A DNA stretch of 8,478 nucleotides. Source: Paracoccaceae bacterium. GTDB lineage: Bacteria > Pseudomonadota > Alphaproteobacteria > Rhodobacterales > Rhodobacteraceae. The translations under genes were made by a program, and so were the position numbers. This document shows positions 1 through 5,440 of this stretch, in pieces (within the stretch, counting starts at the first letter, position 1; every line of letters starts with the position of its first letter). The DNA is taken from assembly GCA_003565055.1 (NCBI GenBank), contig PXDM01000481.1:1-8478 (forward strand). Reading direction: 5' to 3'. The notes beneath the pieces were generated by a model. It was not told the origin of the DNA. It saw nothing but the letters and a program-made list of their open reading frames with translations, and searched no databases.

Positions 1-797
1 ATGATCAGATTGATCGGCACGAAGGCCCAAAGCGATACCCCCCAGACAAGCGCAAGCGGCGTCTCCAACGTCATGGGTTGAACCATCAGTGTGGAGAGAT
101 GCAGCAACACCGGAAGTGAGAATGGCAGAATAATGCCTAACAAGACGTTAATTTGCGCATCGCGTTCGAGTCTTTGTACGACGTCAGTGCCTTTTGTCGG
201 GTCGAAATTCGGCAGATTGACCCATACGTTGAAAGCGATGTTCTTGCTCGGCCAATGTCCGAGAATGGTCATTGTGACAAACACAACCAGTCCGGCAATC
301 GCCATCAGATATGCGATTGCTGCAGCCGCGGCGACATTCGCGACATGTTCCGGTGACAGGCCTTGCGGAAGGGAGAGGACAAGCAGGCGAACAGGGCTCA
401 TCGGAAAGTCCATAAGGTGACCAAGACGCGTTGCCGCCGTGATCAAAGCATTGCCTGGCGCTGTGTCGAGAAGAATCGCGCGCTGCAAGAGCGTCACGGA
501 GACAACGATGAAGGCGAGGATCATGAAGCGTGAGCGATTGTAAGGCTTGGCATCGCGAAATTCTATGAGCCCCGGATAGGAGGCGGAATATTCGGTAAGC
601 ACGACGATTGCCGCCATGATCGCCAGCAGCGTAATGCCCTGGGCCGCATCCTGCGAGATGCCCGGCAGCAGCAGGGCAGGCGTCAGGATCAGGAGGCCAA
701 CACACACCCCACGTAAAATGAATTGTACTACATGTGACATGTATACTTTACTGCCTCGCCGCAACGCTGATTTCTCGACCGGAGTCGATTGCGTCAT
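1..797 (-). CDS. Uncharacterised multi-pass membrane protein (C-terminus beyond window)
   Basis: An open minus-strand frame runs off the left edge, leaving 265 complete codons from ATG 797. It has about six hydrophobic segments (approximately residues 26-46, 54-69, 91-109, 156-180, 217-235 and 248-265), so it should lie in the inner membrane. Recognisable stretches are YPGLIEFRDAKPYNR (74-88), MDFPMSPVRLL (129-139) and WVNLPNFDPTKG (192-203). I believe these belong to a family of uncharacterised Rhodobacteraceae membrane proteins, but no function is known to me. In-frame ATGs lie at 857, 836, 797 and 740. I chose 797 because a GAGGAA lies upstream of it, although the spacing is long, and because the reading remains protein-like to there. 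Start 740 would give a shorter N-terminus directly before the first membrane helix. The leuD terminator lies upstream, so the gene probably has its own promoter. GC (about 51% over 61-360) is well below that of leuC. Confidence 0.7.
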   Translation of the reverse strand, partial: MTQSTPVEKSALRRGSKVYMSHVVQFILRGVCVGLLILTPALLLPGISQDAAQGITLLAIMAAIVVLTEYSASYPGLIEFRDAKPYNRSRFMILAFIVVSVTLLQRAILLDTAPGNALITAATRLGHLMDFPMSPVRLLVLSLPQGLSPEHVANVAAAAAIAYLMAIAGLVVFVTMTILGHWPSKNIAFNVWVNLPNFDPTKGTDVVQRLERDAQINVLLGIILPFSLPVLLHLSTLMVQPMTLETPLALVWGVSLWAFVPINLI

Positions 798-833
798 TTT
801 TGTTTTTTGCTTCCTCGAAGAAAGCACCTGCCT

Positions 834-849
834 CATTGTTGACACAATG
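834..849. promoter_or_regulatory. Inverted repeat upstream of the membrane protein gene
   Basis: The arms CATTGT and ACAATG are perfectly complementary and separated by four bases (TGAC). The site lies 37 bases upstream of the preferred start at 797, between that start and the leuD terminator, where an operator would be expected. No convincing -35/-10 pair was found beside it. Its use as a binding site is inference only. Confidence 0.25.
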
Positions 850-949
850 TTGCCCATGTGACGACACCTTCGCAATAGCCAAGGCCAGAATGAGAGACAG
901 TCAGGGCTATTTCGAGAAGAAACTGTCGCGAGTTTGCATCAAATTGATG

Positions 950-980
950 AAAAAAATGCGGCACCTGCAACAGGTGCCGC
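950..980 (-). terminator. Intrinsic terminator of leuCD
   Basis: A perfect 10-bp stem (958-967 paired with 971-980, arm GCGGCACCTG) closes a 3-base loop. Read on the minus strand it is followed by one A and seven T residues (957-950). It begins 26 bases after the leuD stop and has the classical form of a rho-independent terminator for the leucine genes. It also separates them from the membrane protein gene beyond. Confidence 0.88.
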
Positions 981-1006
981 CTCTCAAGAGCGCTATTTCA
1001 AACGGT

Positions 1007-1612
1007 CTAGACCCAGGGACGCGCCTGCGCCGCCGCGGATTCAAAAGTATCAATTGCAGATACTTTCTCCAATGTGAGGGCGATATCGTCGAGCCCGTTG
1101 AGCAGACAATGCTTCTTGAAGGCGTCAATCTCGAAGGTGAAGCTCTGGCCATCGGAGCTTGTGACCGTCTGTGATTCGAGGTCGACGGCGATGCGCGCAT
1201 TCTCGCCCCGGCGGGCGTCTTCCATCAAGATATCGACCTGATCTTGCGGCAGAACGATAGGGAGCATCCCGTTCTTGAAGCAGTTGCCGTAGAAAATATC
1301 GGCAAAGCTGGTCGAGATGATGACCTTGATCCCGAAATCGGCCAGCGCCCAAGGTGCGTGCTCTCGTGAAGAGCCACAGCCAAAGTTATCCCCGGCGATG
1401 AGGATCTGGGCTTTGCGATAGGCGGGCTGGTTCAGGACGAATTCGGGAATTTCGCTGCCGTCCTGATTGTAGCGCATTTCGTCAAACAGGTTCTTGCCGA
1501 GGCCAGAGCGCTGGATTGTCTTCAAGAACTGTTTGGGAATGATCATATCCGTGTCGATATTGACCAGCGGCATGGGCGCGGCGATGCCCGTGAGTGTGGT
1601 GAACTTATCCAT
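1007..1612 (-). CDS. leuD: 3-isopropylmalate dehydratase small subunit
   Basis: LeuD is the small (swivel-domain) subunit of isopropylmalate isomerase. With LeuC it converts 2-isopropylmalate to 3-isopropylmalate in the cytoplasm, the second step of leucine synthesis. The 201-residue product matches the usual length. Diagnostic stretches are PLVNIDTDMIIPKQFL (residues 15-30), the substrate loop DNFGCGSSREHAPWAL (75-90) and FADIFYGNCFKNGMLP (103-118). The start is well supported: CAGGAG lies six bases upstream of ATG 1612. The gene follows leuC by 64 bases on the same strand and ends 26 bases before a strong terminator, so it is the last gene of that transcript. Hand counting gives about 55% GC over 1021-1620, clearly below adjacent leuC (about 68%), although the protein looks intact and conventional. 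Confidence 0.97.
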   Translation of the reverse strand: MDKFTTLTGIAAPMPLVNIDTDMIIPKQFLKTIQRSGLGKNLFDEMRYNQDGSEIPEFVLNQPAYRKAQILIAGDNFGCGSSREHAPWALADFGIKVIISTSFADIFYGNCFKNGMLPIVLPQDQVDILMEDARRGENARIAVDLESQTVTSSDGQSFTFEIDAFKKHCLLNGLDDIALTLEKVSAIDTFESAAAQARPWV

Positions 1613-1633
1613 AGGGGTCTCCTGTCCGGAGCG

Positions 1634-1650
1634 CCGGGGCTTTGCCCCGG
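1634..1650. repeat. Intercistronic hairpin between leuC and leuD
   Basis: A perfect 7-bp inverted repeat (CCGGGGC and GCCCCGG) has a TTT loop and sits in the 64-base leuC-leuD gap, starting 22 bases upstream of the leuD start. On the minus strand no T-run follows it, so it is not an intrinsic terminator. Similar GC-rich intercistronic hairpins with an AAA loop seem common in Rhodobacteraceae, as I recall. It may protect the leuC mRNA 3' end or be a dispersed short palindrome. Confidence 0.5.
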
Positions 1651-1676
1651 ACCCCAGAGTATTTTGAGCAAGAAAA

Positions 1677-3086
1677 TCAGGCGGGTTCCGTCGTCATTTC
1701 GCGAATATCGGTCAGTCGACCCGTCAGGGCGGCGGCGGCGGCCATGGCGGGTGACATCAGGTGTGTGCGCCCGCCGCGGCCCTGCCGGCCCTCGAAGTTG
1801 CGGTTCGAGGTCGCGGCACAGCGCTCGCCGGGGCTGAGTTGATCGGGGTTCATCGCAAGGCACATCGAGCAGCCCGCGAGCCGCCATTCAAAGCCCGCGT
1901 CGATAAAGATCTGCGCAAGCCCTTCTTCTTCGGCCTGCGCACGCACCAGACCGGAGCCGGGCACGATCATCGCGCGTTTGACGGCGATCTTGCGGCCTTT
2001 CAGGACGGCAGCAGCGGCGCGCAGGTCTTCGATCCGGCCATTCGTGCAAGAGCCGATGAAGACAGTGTCAATCTCGATATCTGTGAGCCTCTGGCCCGGT
2101 GTGAGGCCCATATAGTCAAGCGCGCGGCGCGCGGCTTCGACCTTGCCGCCCGCGAAACTCTCGGGATCGGGCACAGTCGCTGTGATGGGCAGCACATCTT
2201 CGGGCGAGGTGCCCCAGGTGACGACTGGCGCGATATCTTCGCCGCGCAGGGTCACGACTTTGTCCCAGGCCGCGTCCGGGTCGGATTTCAGCGTTTTCCA
2301 CCAAGCCAGCGCTGCGTCCCATTGCGCGCCTTTGGGGGCATGGGGGCGACCCTGCACATAGGCGAAGGTCTTTTCGTCCGGCGCAATCAGCCCGGCCCGC
2401 GCGCCGCCCTCGATCGCCATGTTGCACACGGTCATGCGGCCTTCCATCGACAGCTCTTCGATGGCCTGCCCGCAATATTCGATCACATAGCCAGTGCCGC
2501 CAGCCGTGCCGGTCGCGCCGATCACCGACAGCGTGATATCCTTGGCCGTCACACCGGGGCGCAGGGAGCCTGTGATCTCGACCTTCATGTTTTTCGATTT
2601 CTTCTGGATCAGGGTCTGCGTGGCGAGCACATGCTCGACCTCGGACGTGCCGATGCCATGGGCGAGCGCGCCGAAGGCCCCATGGGTTGCCGTATGGCTG
2701 TCGCCGCAGACGACCGTCATGCCGGGCAGGGTCCAGCCCTGTTCGGGGCCGACGATATGCACAATCCCCTGACGGATATCCGAGACGGGATAGTAATTCA
2801 CGCCGAAGTCGCGTGCATTGCGGTCGAGCGCTTCGACCTGAATGCGCGATTCCTCGTTTTCGATCCCGTGCTCGCGGTCGGGCGTCGTGGGCACATTGTG
2901 ATCAGGCACCGCGATGGTCTTTTCTGGCGCGCGCACCTTGCGCCCGGTCATGCGCAGGCCCTCGAAGGCTTGCGGGCTCGTCACCTCATGCACGAGGTGG
3001 CGGTCGATATAGAGCAGGCAGGTGCCGTTCTCGTCTTCATGGACGACATGAGCGTCCCAGATCTTGTCATAGAGGGTCTTGGGCAT
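1677..3086 (-). CDS. leuC: 3-isopropylmalate dehydratase large subunit
   Basis: LeuC is the large, iron-sulfur subunit of isopropylmalate isomerase, an aconitase-family enzyme of leucine synthesis, and acts in the cytoplasm with LeuD. The 469 residues match the normal length. Visible signatures are IDRHLVHEVTSPQAFEGL (27-44), CGDSHTATHGAFGALAHGIG (127-146), and the three cysteines expected to bind the 4Fe-4S cluster: Cys347 in IGSCTNGR, then Cys406 and Cys409 in AGCSMCLAMNPD. The substrate-contacting SNRNFEGRQG follows (427-436). ATG 3086 has AAGGA eight bases upstream. A 64-base gap with a hairpin separates it from leuD. A candidate promoter lies about 170 bases upstream, leaving room for an untranslated leader of about 160 bases. 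A 443-codon plus-strand ORF runs opposite almost the whole gene and is judged a shadow of GC-rich coding sequence. Confidence 0.98.
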   Translation of the reverse strand: MPKTLYDKIWDAHVVHEDENGTCLLYIDRHLVHEVTSPQAFEGLRMTGRKVRAPEKTIAVPDHNVPTTPDREHGIENEESRIQVEALDRNARDFGVNYYPVSDIRQGIVHIVGPEQGWTLPGMTVVCGDSHTATHGAFGALAHGIGTSEVEHVLATQTLIQKKSKNMKVEITGSLRPGVTAKDITLSVIGATGTAGGTGYVIEYCGQAIEELSMEGRMTVCNMAIEGGARAGLIAPDEKTFAYVQGRPHAPKGAQWDAALAWWKTLKSDPDAAWDKVVTLRGEDIAPVVTWGTSPEDVLPITATVPDPESFAGGKVEAARRALDYMGLTPGQRLTDIEIDTVFIGSCTNGRIEDLRAAAAVLKGRKIAVKRAMIVPGSGLVRAQAEEEGLAQIFIDAGFEWRLAGCSMCLAMNPDQLSPGERCAATSNRNFEGRQGRGGRTHLMSPAMAAAAALTGRLTDIREMTTEPA

Positions 3087-3157
3087 GGGTGAATTCCTTG
3101 ACGGGCAGGTTGGCTGGCGAATGATCTTGCAGGGCGTGCGCCCATGCGTGCATGTCT

Positions 3158-3247
3158 TCAGCGCCGCTGCGCCAGCACGGAGCGGTTCTCGCGTGTGAAG
3201 CGCTGTGGCAGGCGCGCATGATCAGCCATGTCGAAAAAACGAGTCAT
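3158..3247 (-). CDS. Possible 29-codon leader ORF upstream of leuC
   Basis: A short frame begins MTRFFDMADHARLPQR and ends SVLAQRR, closing with TGA at 3160-3158, 71 bases upstream of leuC. Its ATG falls where transcription from the candidate promoter at 3254-3282 would be expected to begin, so it could be leaderless; no Shine-Dalgarno sequence is visible. It has only two leucine codons, so it does not look like a classical leucine attenuator peptide. A second frame opens four bases later at ATG 3153 (28 codons) and overlaps the leuC start, ending at 3067. I do not recognise either peptide. Both may be chance ORFs in a leader region. Two small dyads (3132-3143 and 3143-3154) lie in the same leader. 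Confidence 0.25.
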   Translation of the reverse strand: MTRFFDMADHARLPQRFTRENRSVLAQRR

Positions 3248-3253
3248 TGGGCT

Positions 3254-3282
3254 CGTATAATCGCCCCGGTGTTTCGGATCAA
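3254..3282 (-). promoter_or_regulatory. Candidate sigma-70-type promoter of leuCD
   Basis: On the minus strand TTGATC (3282-3277) is followed after 17 bases by TATACG (3259-3254). Each hexamer matches four of six consensus positions. Transcription would begin near 3247. A dyad, ACGAG (3239-3243) and CTCGT (3252-3256) with eight bases between, overlaps the -10 end and expected start point. It could be an operator. A T6 run follows it on the minus strand. Confidence 0.4.
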
Positions 3283-3315
3283 TGGGCAGCGCAGGGATGA
3301 CCCCGCTTTGACAGC

Positions 3316-3813
3316 ATGCAGGTGATTGAACTCGAAACGGTGCGATGGTATCAGTTTGGGCTCTGGTGCCGGGGATGCGCGGCACGTCCAATACGGGGAA
3401 AACTCCTGTCTCATTCTGATCCAGAAACCGGCCTCCCGGTCGGCCTGCGCACCGAGCGCCCGGCCTCATCCGATTACGCACCCGAGGACCTGCTCCACGC
3501 GGTCCTGGGTCTTGTCGATGACGAGAAGGCCGAGGATATTGTACAGATCGACCTGCGCGGGCGCTCGAACATGGCCGATTACATGGTCATTTGTTCGGGT
3601 CGCTCCAGCCGCCATGTCGCCGCGATCTCGCAAAAGCTGATCGACAAGCTCAAGGAGCGCTTCAAACTCTCGGCGCGCTCGGAAGGCAAGGATGTCGGCG
3701 ATTGGGTGCTGATCGACACAGGCGATGTGGTCGTCCATGTCTTTCGCCCTGAAGTGCGCGAGTTCTATCAACTCGAAAAAATGTGGCATGACGCGGCGGG
3801 TTCCGCGACCTGA
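3316..3813 (+). CDS. rsfS: Ribosomal silencing factor RsfS
   Basis: RsfS (YbeB/Iojap family) binds ribosomal protein uL14 on the large subunit and blocks subunit joining, lowering translation under nutrient limitation. The family core is clear: KAEDIVQIDLRGRSNMADYM (residues 71-90), VICSGRSSRHVAAIS, then GDWVLIDTGDVVVHVFRPEV and REFYQLEKMW near the C-terminus. The start is uncertain. ATG 3316 (165 residues) is the longest conventional start, but neither it nor GTG 3322 or 3340 has a ribosome site. The first 30 residues, rich in Trp and Cys, do not look like this family. CTG 3406 has GGGGA six bases upstream and would give 135 residues, nearer the normal size. A promoter-like pair at 3326-3354 also favours a later start. 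The stop overlaps the rlmH start by one base (TGATG), so the two are probably translationally coupled. Confidence 0.93.
   Translation: MQVIELETVRWYQFGLWCRGCAARPIRGKLLSHSDPETGLPVGLRTERPASSDYAPEDLLHAVLGLVDDEKAEDIVQIDLRGRSNMADYMVICSGRSSRHVAAISQKLIDKLKERFKLSARSEGKDVGDWVLIDTGDVVVHVFRPEVREFYQLEKMWHDAAGSAT
3326..3354 (+). promoter_or_regulatory. Candidate promoter of rsfS-rlmH
   Basis: TTGAAC (3326-3331) and TATCAG (3349-3354) are separated by 17 bases, and each matches four of six consensus positions. Transcription would begin near 3361, after the ATG at 3316, which would require translation of rsfS to start further downstream. With the minus-strand promoter at 3254-3282 it would form a divergent pair. 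The evidence is a sequence match only. Confidence 0.28.
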
Positions 3814-4283
3814 TGCGTCTGCATATCTGCGCGATTGGCCGCATCCGAAAAGGCCCGGAACGCGCGCTGATTGACGATTACCTGCTCCGGTTTGATCGGG
3901 CCGGGCGCGCGCTTTCACTGGGGCCGTGCATCGAGCATGAGGTCGATGACCGCAAGGCCAACTCGCCCGCTGCGCAGGCGCAGGCCCTCGCGCGGGTCTT
4001 GCCCGAGGCGGCCACGATCATCGCGATGGATGAGCGCGGCATGATGCGCGCTTCGCGCGCTTTCGCGGGCGATCTGGCGCGCTGGCGTGACGCAGGGGTG
4101 AGCGATCTGGCCTTCGTCATCGGTGGTGCGGACGGGCTGGATCCCGGTTTTCGCGACATGGCCAGCCAGCTTTTGTCCTTCGGGCCGATGGTCTGGCCGC
4201 ATATGCTCGCGCGGGTCATGCTGGCAGAGCAGATCTACCGCGCCGCGACGATCCTCGCAGGCAGCCCGTATCATCGTGACTGA
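3813..4283 (+). CDS. rlmH: 23S rRNA (pseudouridine-1915-N3)-methyltransferase RlmH
   Basis: RlmH is a small SPOUT-class methyltransferase that uses S-adenosylmethionine to methylate pseudouridine 1915 (E. coli numbering) in helix 69 of 23S rRNA on assembled ribosomes. The 156-residue length is typical. Family landmarks are the N-terminal MRLHICAIGRIRKGPE, MDERG (72-76), the cofactor-site glycines in FVIGGADGLD (101-110), LSFGPMVWPHMLARVMLAEQ (121-140) and the conserved C-terminal PYHRD (152-156). Its ATG overlaps the rsfS stop codon (TGATG), the usual arrangement for this pair, so coupling probably matters more than its weak upstream GGCGGG. It converges with the LysR gene. The hairpin after it has no T-run in its direction, so how its transcript ends is not evident. 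Confidence 0.96.
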   Translation: MRLHICAIGRIRKGPERALIDDYLLRFDRAGRALSLGPCIEHEVDDRKANSPAAQAQALARVLPEAATIIAMDERGMMRASRAFAGDLARWRDAGVSDLAFVIGGADGLDPGFRDMASQLLSFGPMVWPHMLARVMLAEQIYRAATILAGSPYHRD

Positions 4284-4300
4284 ATGCCCGCGGCGGCATG

Positions 4301-4330
4301 AAAAACGGCCAGAGCAAGGTGCTCTGGCCG
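4301..4330 (-). terminator. Intrinsic terminator of the LysR gene
   Basis: An 11-bp perfect stem (4306-4316 with 4320-4330, arm CGGCCAGAGCA) and 3-base loop is followed on the minus strand by five T residues (4305-4301). It lies 47 bases beyond the LysR stop in the gap between convergent genes. On the plus strand GAGGCTGG follows the stem, so it is not a standard intrinsic terminator for rlmH. Confidence 0.85.
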
Positions 4331-4377
4331 GAGGCTGGACAGGGGAGGGGGACCCATCCAGAGGGGAGCGGGGGCTT

Positions 4378-5283
4378 CTACCAGTCGTCAGCCGTGCGGG
4401 CGCTGAATTTTTCGACCAGAAAGTCGATGAGCGCGCGCACTTTGGGCTGGGTATACCGCCCCGAAGGATAGACCGCATAGAGGCTCTGCACATCGCGCGG
4501 AAGCTCCGGGATCACATCTTCGACCAGCCCGGCCTTCATCGCAGGCATGTAGAGAAAACTCGGCAGATAGGCGATGCCCAGCCCGTTGATCGCGGCATTG
4601 AGCAGCGACTGGCCGTCATTCACCGAAAACCACGAGGCCGAGCGCACCTGACGCTGTTCACCGGACGGGGCCGTGATCTTCCAGACCGAACTCGCGGCGG
4701 CATGCGAATAATAGAGCAAGCGGTGATCATTGAGATCGTCGATCCGGCCCGGTCGTCCATGCGCTGCCAGATAGTCCGGGGCGGCGATCAGGCGTTGCGT
4801 TGCCTGACAGATCTTGCGTGCGCGCAGGCTGGAATCGTCCATCTCGCCCATGCGGATCGCAAGATCGAACCCTTCGGAGATCAGCTCCACGAAGCGGTTC
4901 TTGAGCACCATATTGACCGACACGTCAGGATAGCGGTTGAGAAATTCGCCCAGCACCGGCGACAGATGTGTCGCCCCGAAATCTGTCGGCACGGCGATGC
5001 GCAGGATGCCGGACGGCGCGGATTGCATCGCGGTGACGAGGTTATCTGCCTCGCCCGCGTCATTGAGCACGCGCCGCGCCCGGTCGTAATAGGCCAGCCC
5101 GATATCGGTGGGGCTGACACGCCGGGTCGTGCGGTTCAACAGCCGTGCGCCGAGCCGTGCCTCCAGCGCCGAAACATGCTTCGAGACGGCGGATTTCGAG
5201 ATCCCCATCTTGCGCGCGGCATCAGTGAACCCGCCCTGGTCCACCACTGTCGCGAACGCTTCCATTTCGGTCAATCTGTCCAT
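4378..5283 (-). CDS. LysR-family transcriptional regulator (CrgA-like)
   Basis: A 301-residue cytoplasmic DNA-binding regulator of normal LysR length. The N-terminal winged helix-turn-helix spans about residues 1-60 (MDRLTEMEAFATVVDQGGF, then AARKMGISKSAVSKHVSALE and RLLNRTTRRVSPTD). The linker helix follows, and the effector-binding periplasmic-protein-like domain occupies about 90-295 (GILRIAVPTDFGATHLSPVL, FDLAIRMGEM, GLGIAYLPSF). The RTTRRVSPT wording and domain pattern resemble the large CrgA/YafC-type branch, whose effectors vary widely, so I do not assign targets. ATG 5283 has AAGG seven bases upstream. The start codon overlaps the stop of a possible short ORF (TAATG). It lies 157 bases downstream of moeA on the same strand with no terminator between, so read-through is possible. 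A terminator follows the gene. Confidence 0.93.
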   Translation of the reverse strand: MDRLTEMEAFATVVDQGGFTDAARKMGISKSAVSKHVSALEARLGARLLNRTTRRVSPTDIGLAYYDRARRVLNDAGEADNLVTAMQSAPSGILRIAVPTDFGATHLSPVLGEFLNRYPDVSVNMVLKNRFVELISEGFDLAIRMGEMDDSSLRARKICQATQRLIAAPDYLAAHGRPGRIDDLNDHRLLYYSHAAASSVWKITAPSGEQRQVRSASWFSVNDGQSLLNAAINGLGIAYLPSFLYMPAMKAGLVEDVIPELPRDVQSLYAVYPSGRYTQPKVRALIDFLVEKFSARTADDW

Positions 5284-5363
5284 TACCCAGCCTTGCGGTT
5301 TGCATTCTTGTTGATGCCAATCTCGCGTTTAATTCGGGCAAGAATACGGTCCATGCAGGTCAT
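5283..5363 (-). CDS. Possible 26-codon ORF coupled to the LysR gene
   Basis: A frame from ATG 5363 (or ATG 5354) reads MTCMDRILARIKREIG and continues to TAA at 5285-5283, whose last A is the first base of the LysR start codon (TAATG). The peptide is strongly basic and could form a short amphipathic helix. No Shine-Dalgarno sequence precedes either ATG. A -10-like TATTGT lies at 5376-5371, seven bases before ATG 5363, with no good -35. It could be a regulatory leader ORF for the LysR gene or a chance frame. I do not recognise it. Confidence 0.3.
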   Translation of the reverse strand: MTCMDRILARIKREIGINKNANRKAG

Positions 5364-5395
5364 GACTGAGACAATACGCAGGTTTTTCGCGTATT
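5343..5395. promoter_or_regulatory. AATACG repeat cluster upstream of the LysR gene
   Basis: AATACGC (5373-5379) and GCGTATT (5389-5395) form a perfect 7-bp inverted repeat with nine bases between. A third element, AATACGG (5343-5349), lies exactly 30 bases from the first in direct orientation, about three helical turns. LysR proteins commonly bind dyads upstream of their own genes, so an autoregulatory operator is plausible, although the strict T-N11-A form is not obvious. The third copy lies inside the possible 26-codon ORF. Confidence 0.4.
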
Positions 5396-5417
5396 TTCCG
5401 CAAGATCTTAACGGATT

Positions 5418-5434
5418 AAGGTTAACGAAGGTTA
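5418..5434. repeat. Direct repeat AAGGTTA with 10-base period
   Basis: AAGGTTA occurs at 5418-5424 and 5428-5434, one helical turn apart, just after the moeA stop. Three TTAA tetranucleotides (5408, 5416, 5422) crowd the same AT-rich patch. The site could be a regulator-binding patch for the LysR gene, but nothing in the sequence fixes its use. Confidence 0.3.
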
Positions 5435-5440
5435 GCTCTG

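Noticed and set aside
184..705. 173-codon minus-strand ORF
   Set aside because: It is in another frame of the membrane protein gene. Its Cys/Arg/His-rich sequence lacks features, while the neighbouring frame gives hydrophobic helices.
839..844. TTGACA on the plus strand as a promoter
   Set aside because: No -10 at suitable spacing and no plus-strand gene follows. The bases are part of the inverted repeat.
937..949. Short palindrome CATCAA-A-TTGATG as an operator
   Set aside because: It lies immediately after the leuD terminator T-run and is AT-rich. There is too little evidence for a separate function.
1761..3092. 443-codon plus-strand ORF opposite leuC
   Set aside because: It mirrors a conserved leuC and has Arg/His/Ala-rich composition typical of antisense frames in GC-rich genes, with no recognisable domain.
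3158..3247. Classical leucine attenuator
   Set aside because: The possible leader peptide has only two leucine codons, neither adjacent, and no terminator/antiterminator pair was seen.
3308..3313. Perfect TTGACA on the plus strand as a -35 for rsfS
   Set aside because: No -10-like hexamer occurs at 16-18 bases. The TTGAAC/TATCAG pair just downstream is better.
4306..4330. Hairpin as a terminator for rlmH (plus strand)
   Set aside because: The T-run exists only on the minus-strand side, so it serves the LysR gene.
5408..5425. CtrA binding site
   Set aside because: TTAA spacings of 4, 2 and 10 do not match TTAA-N7-TTAA.
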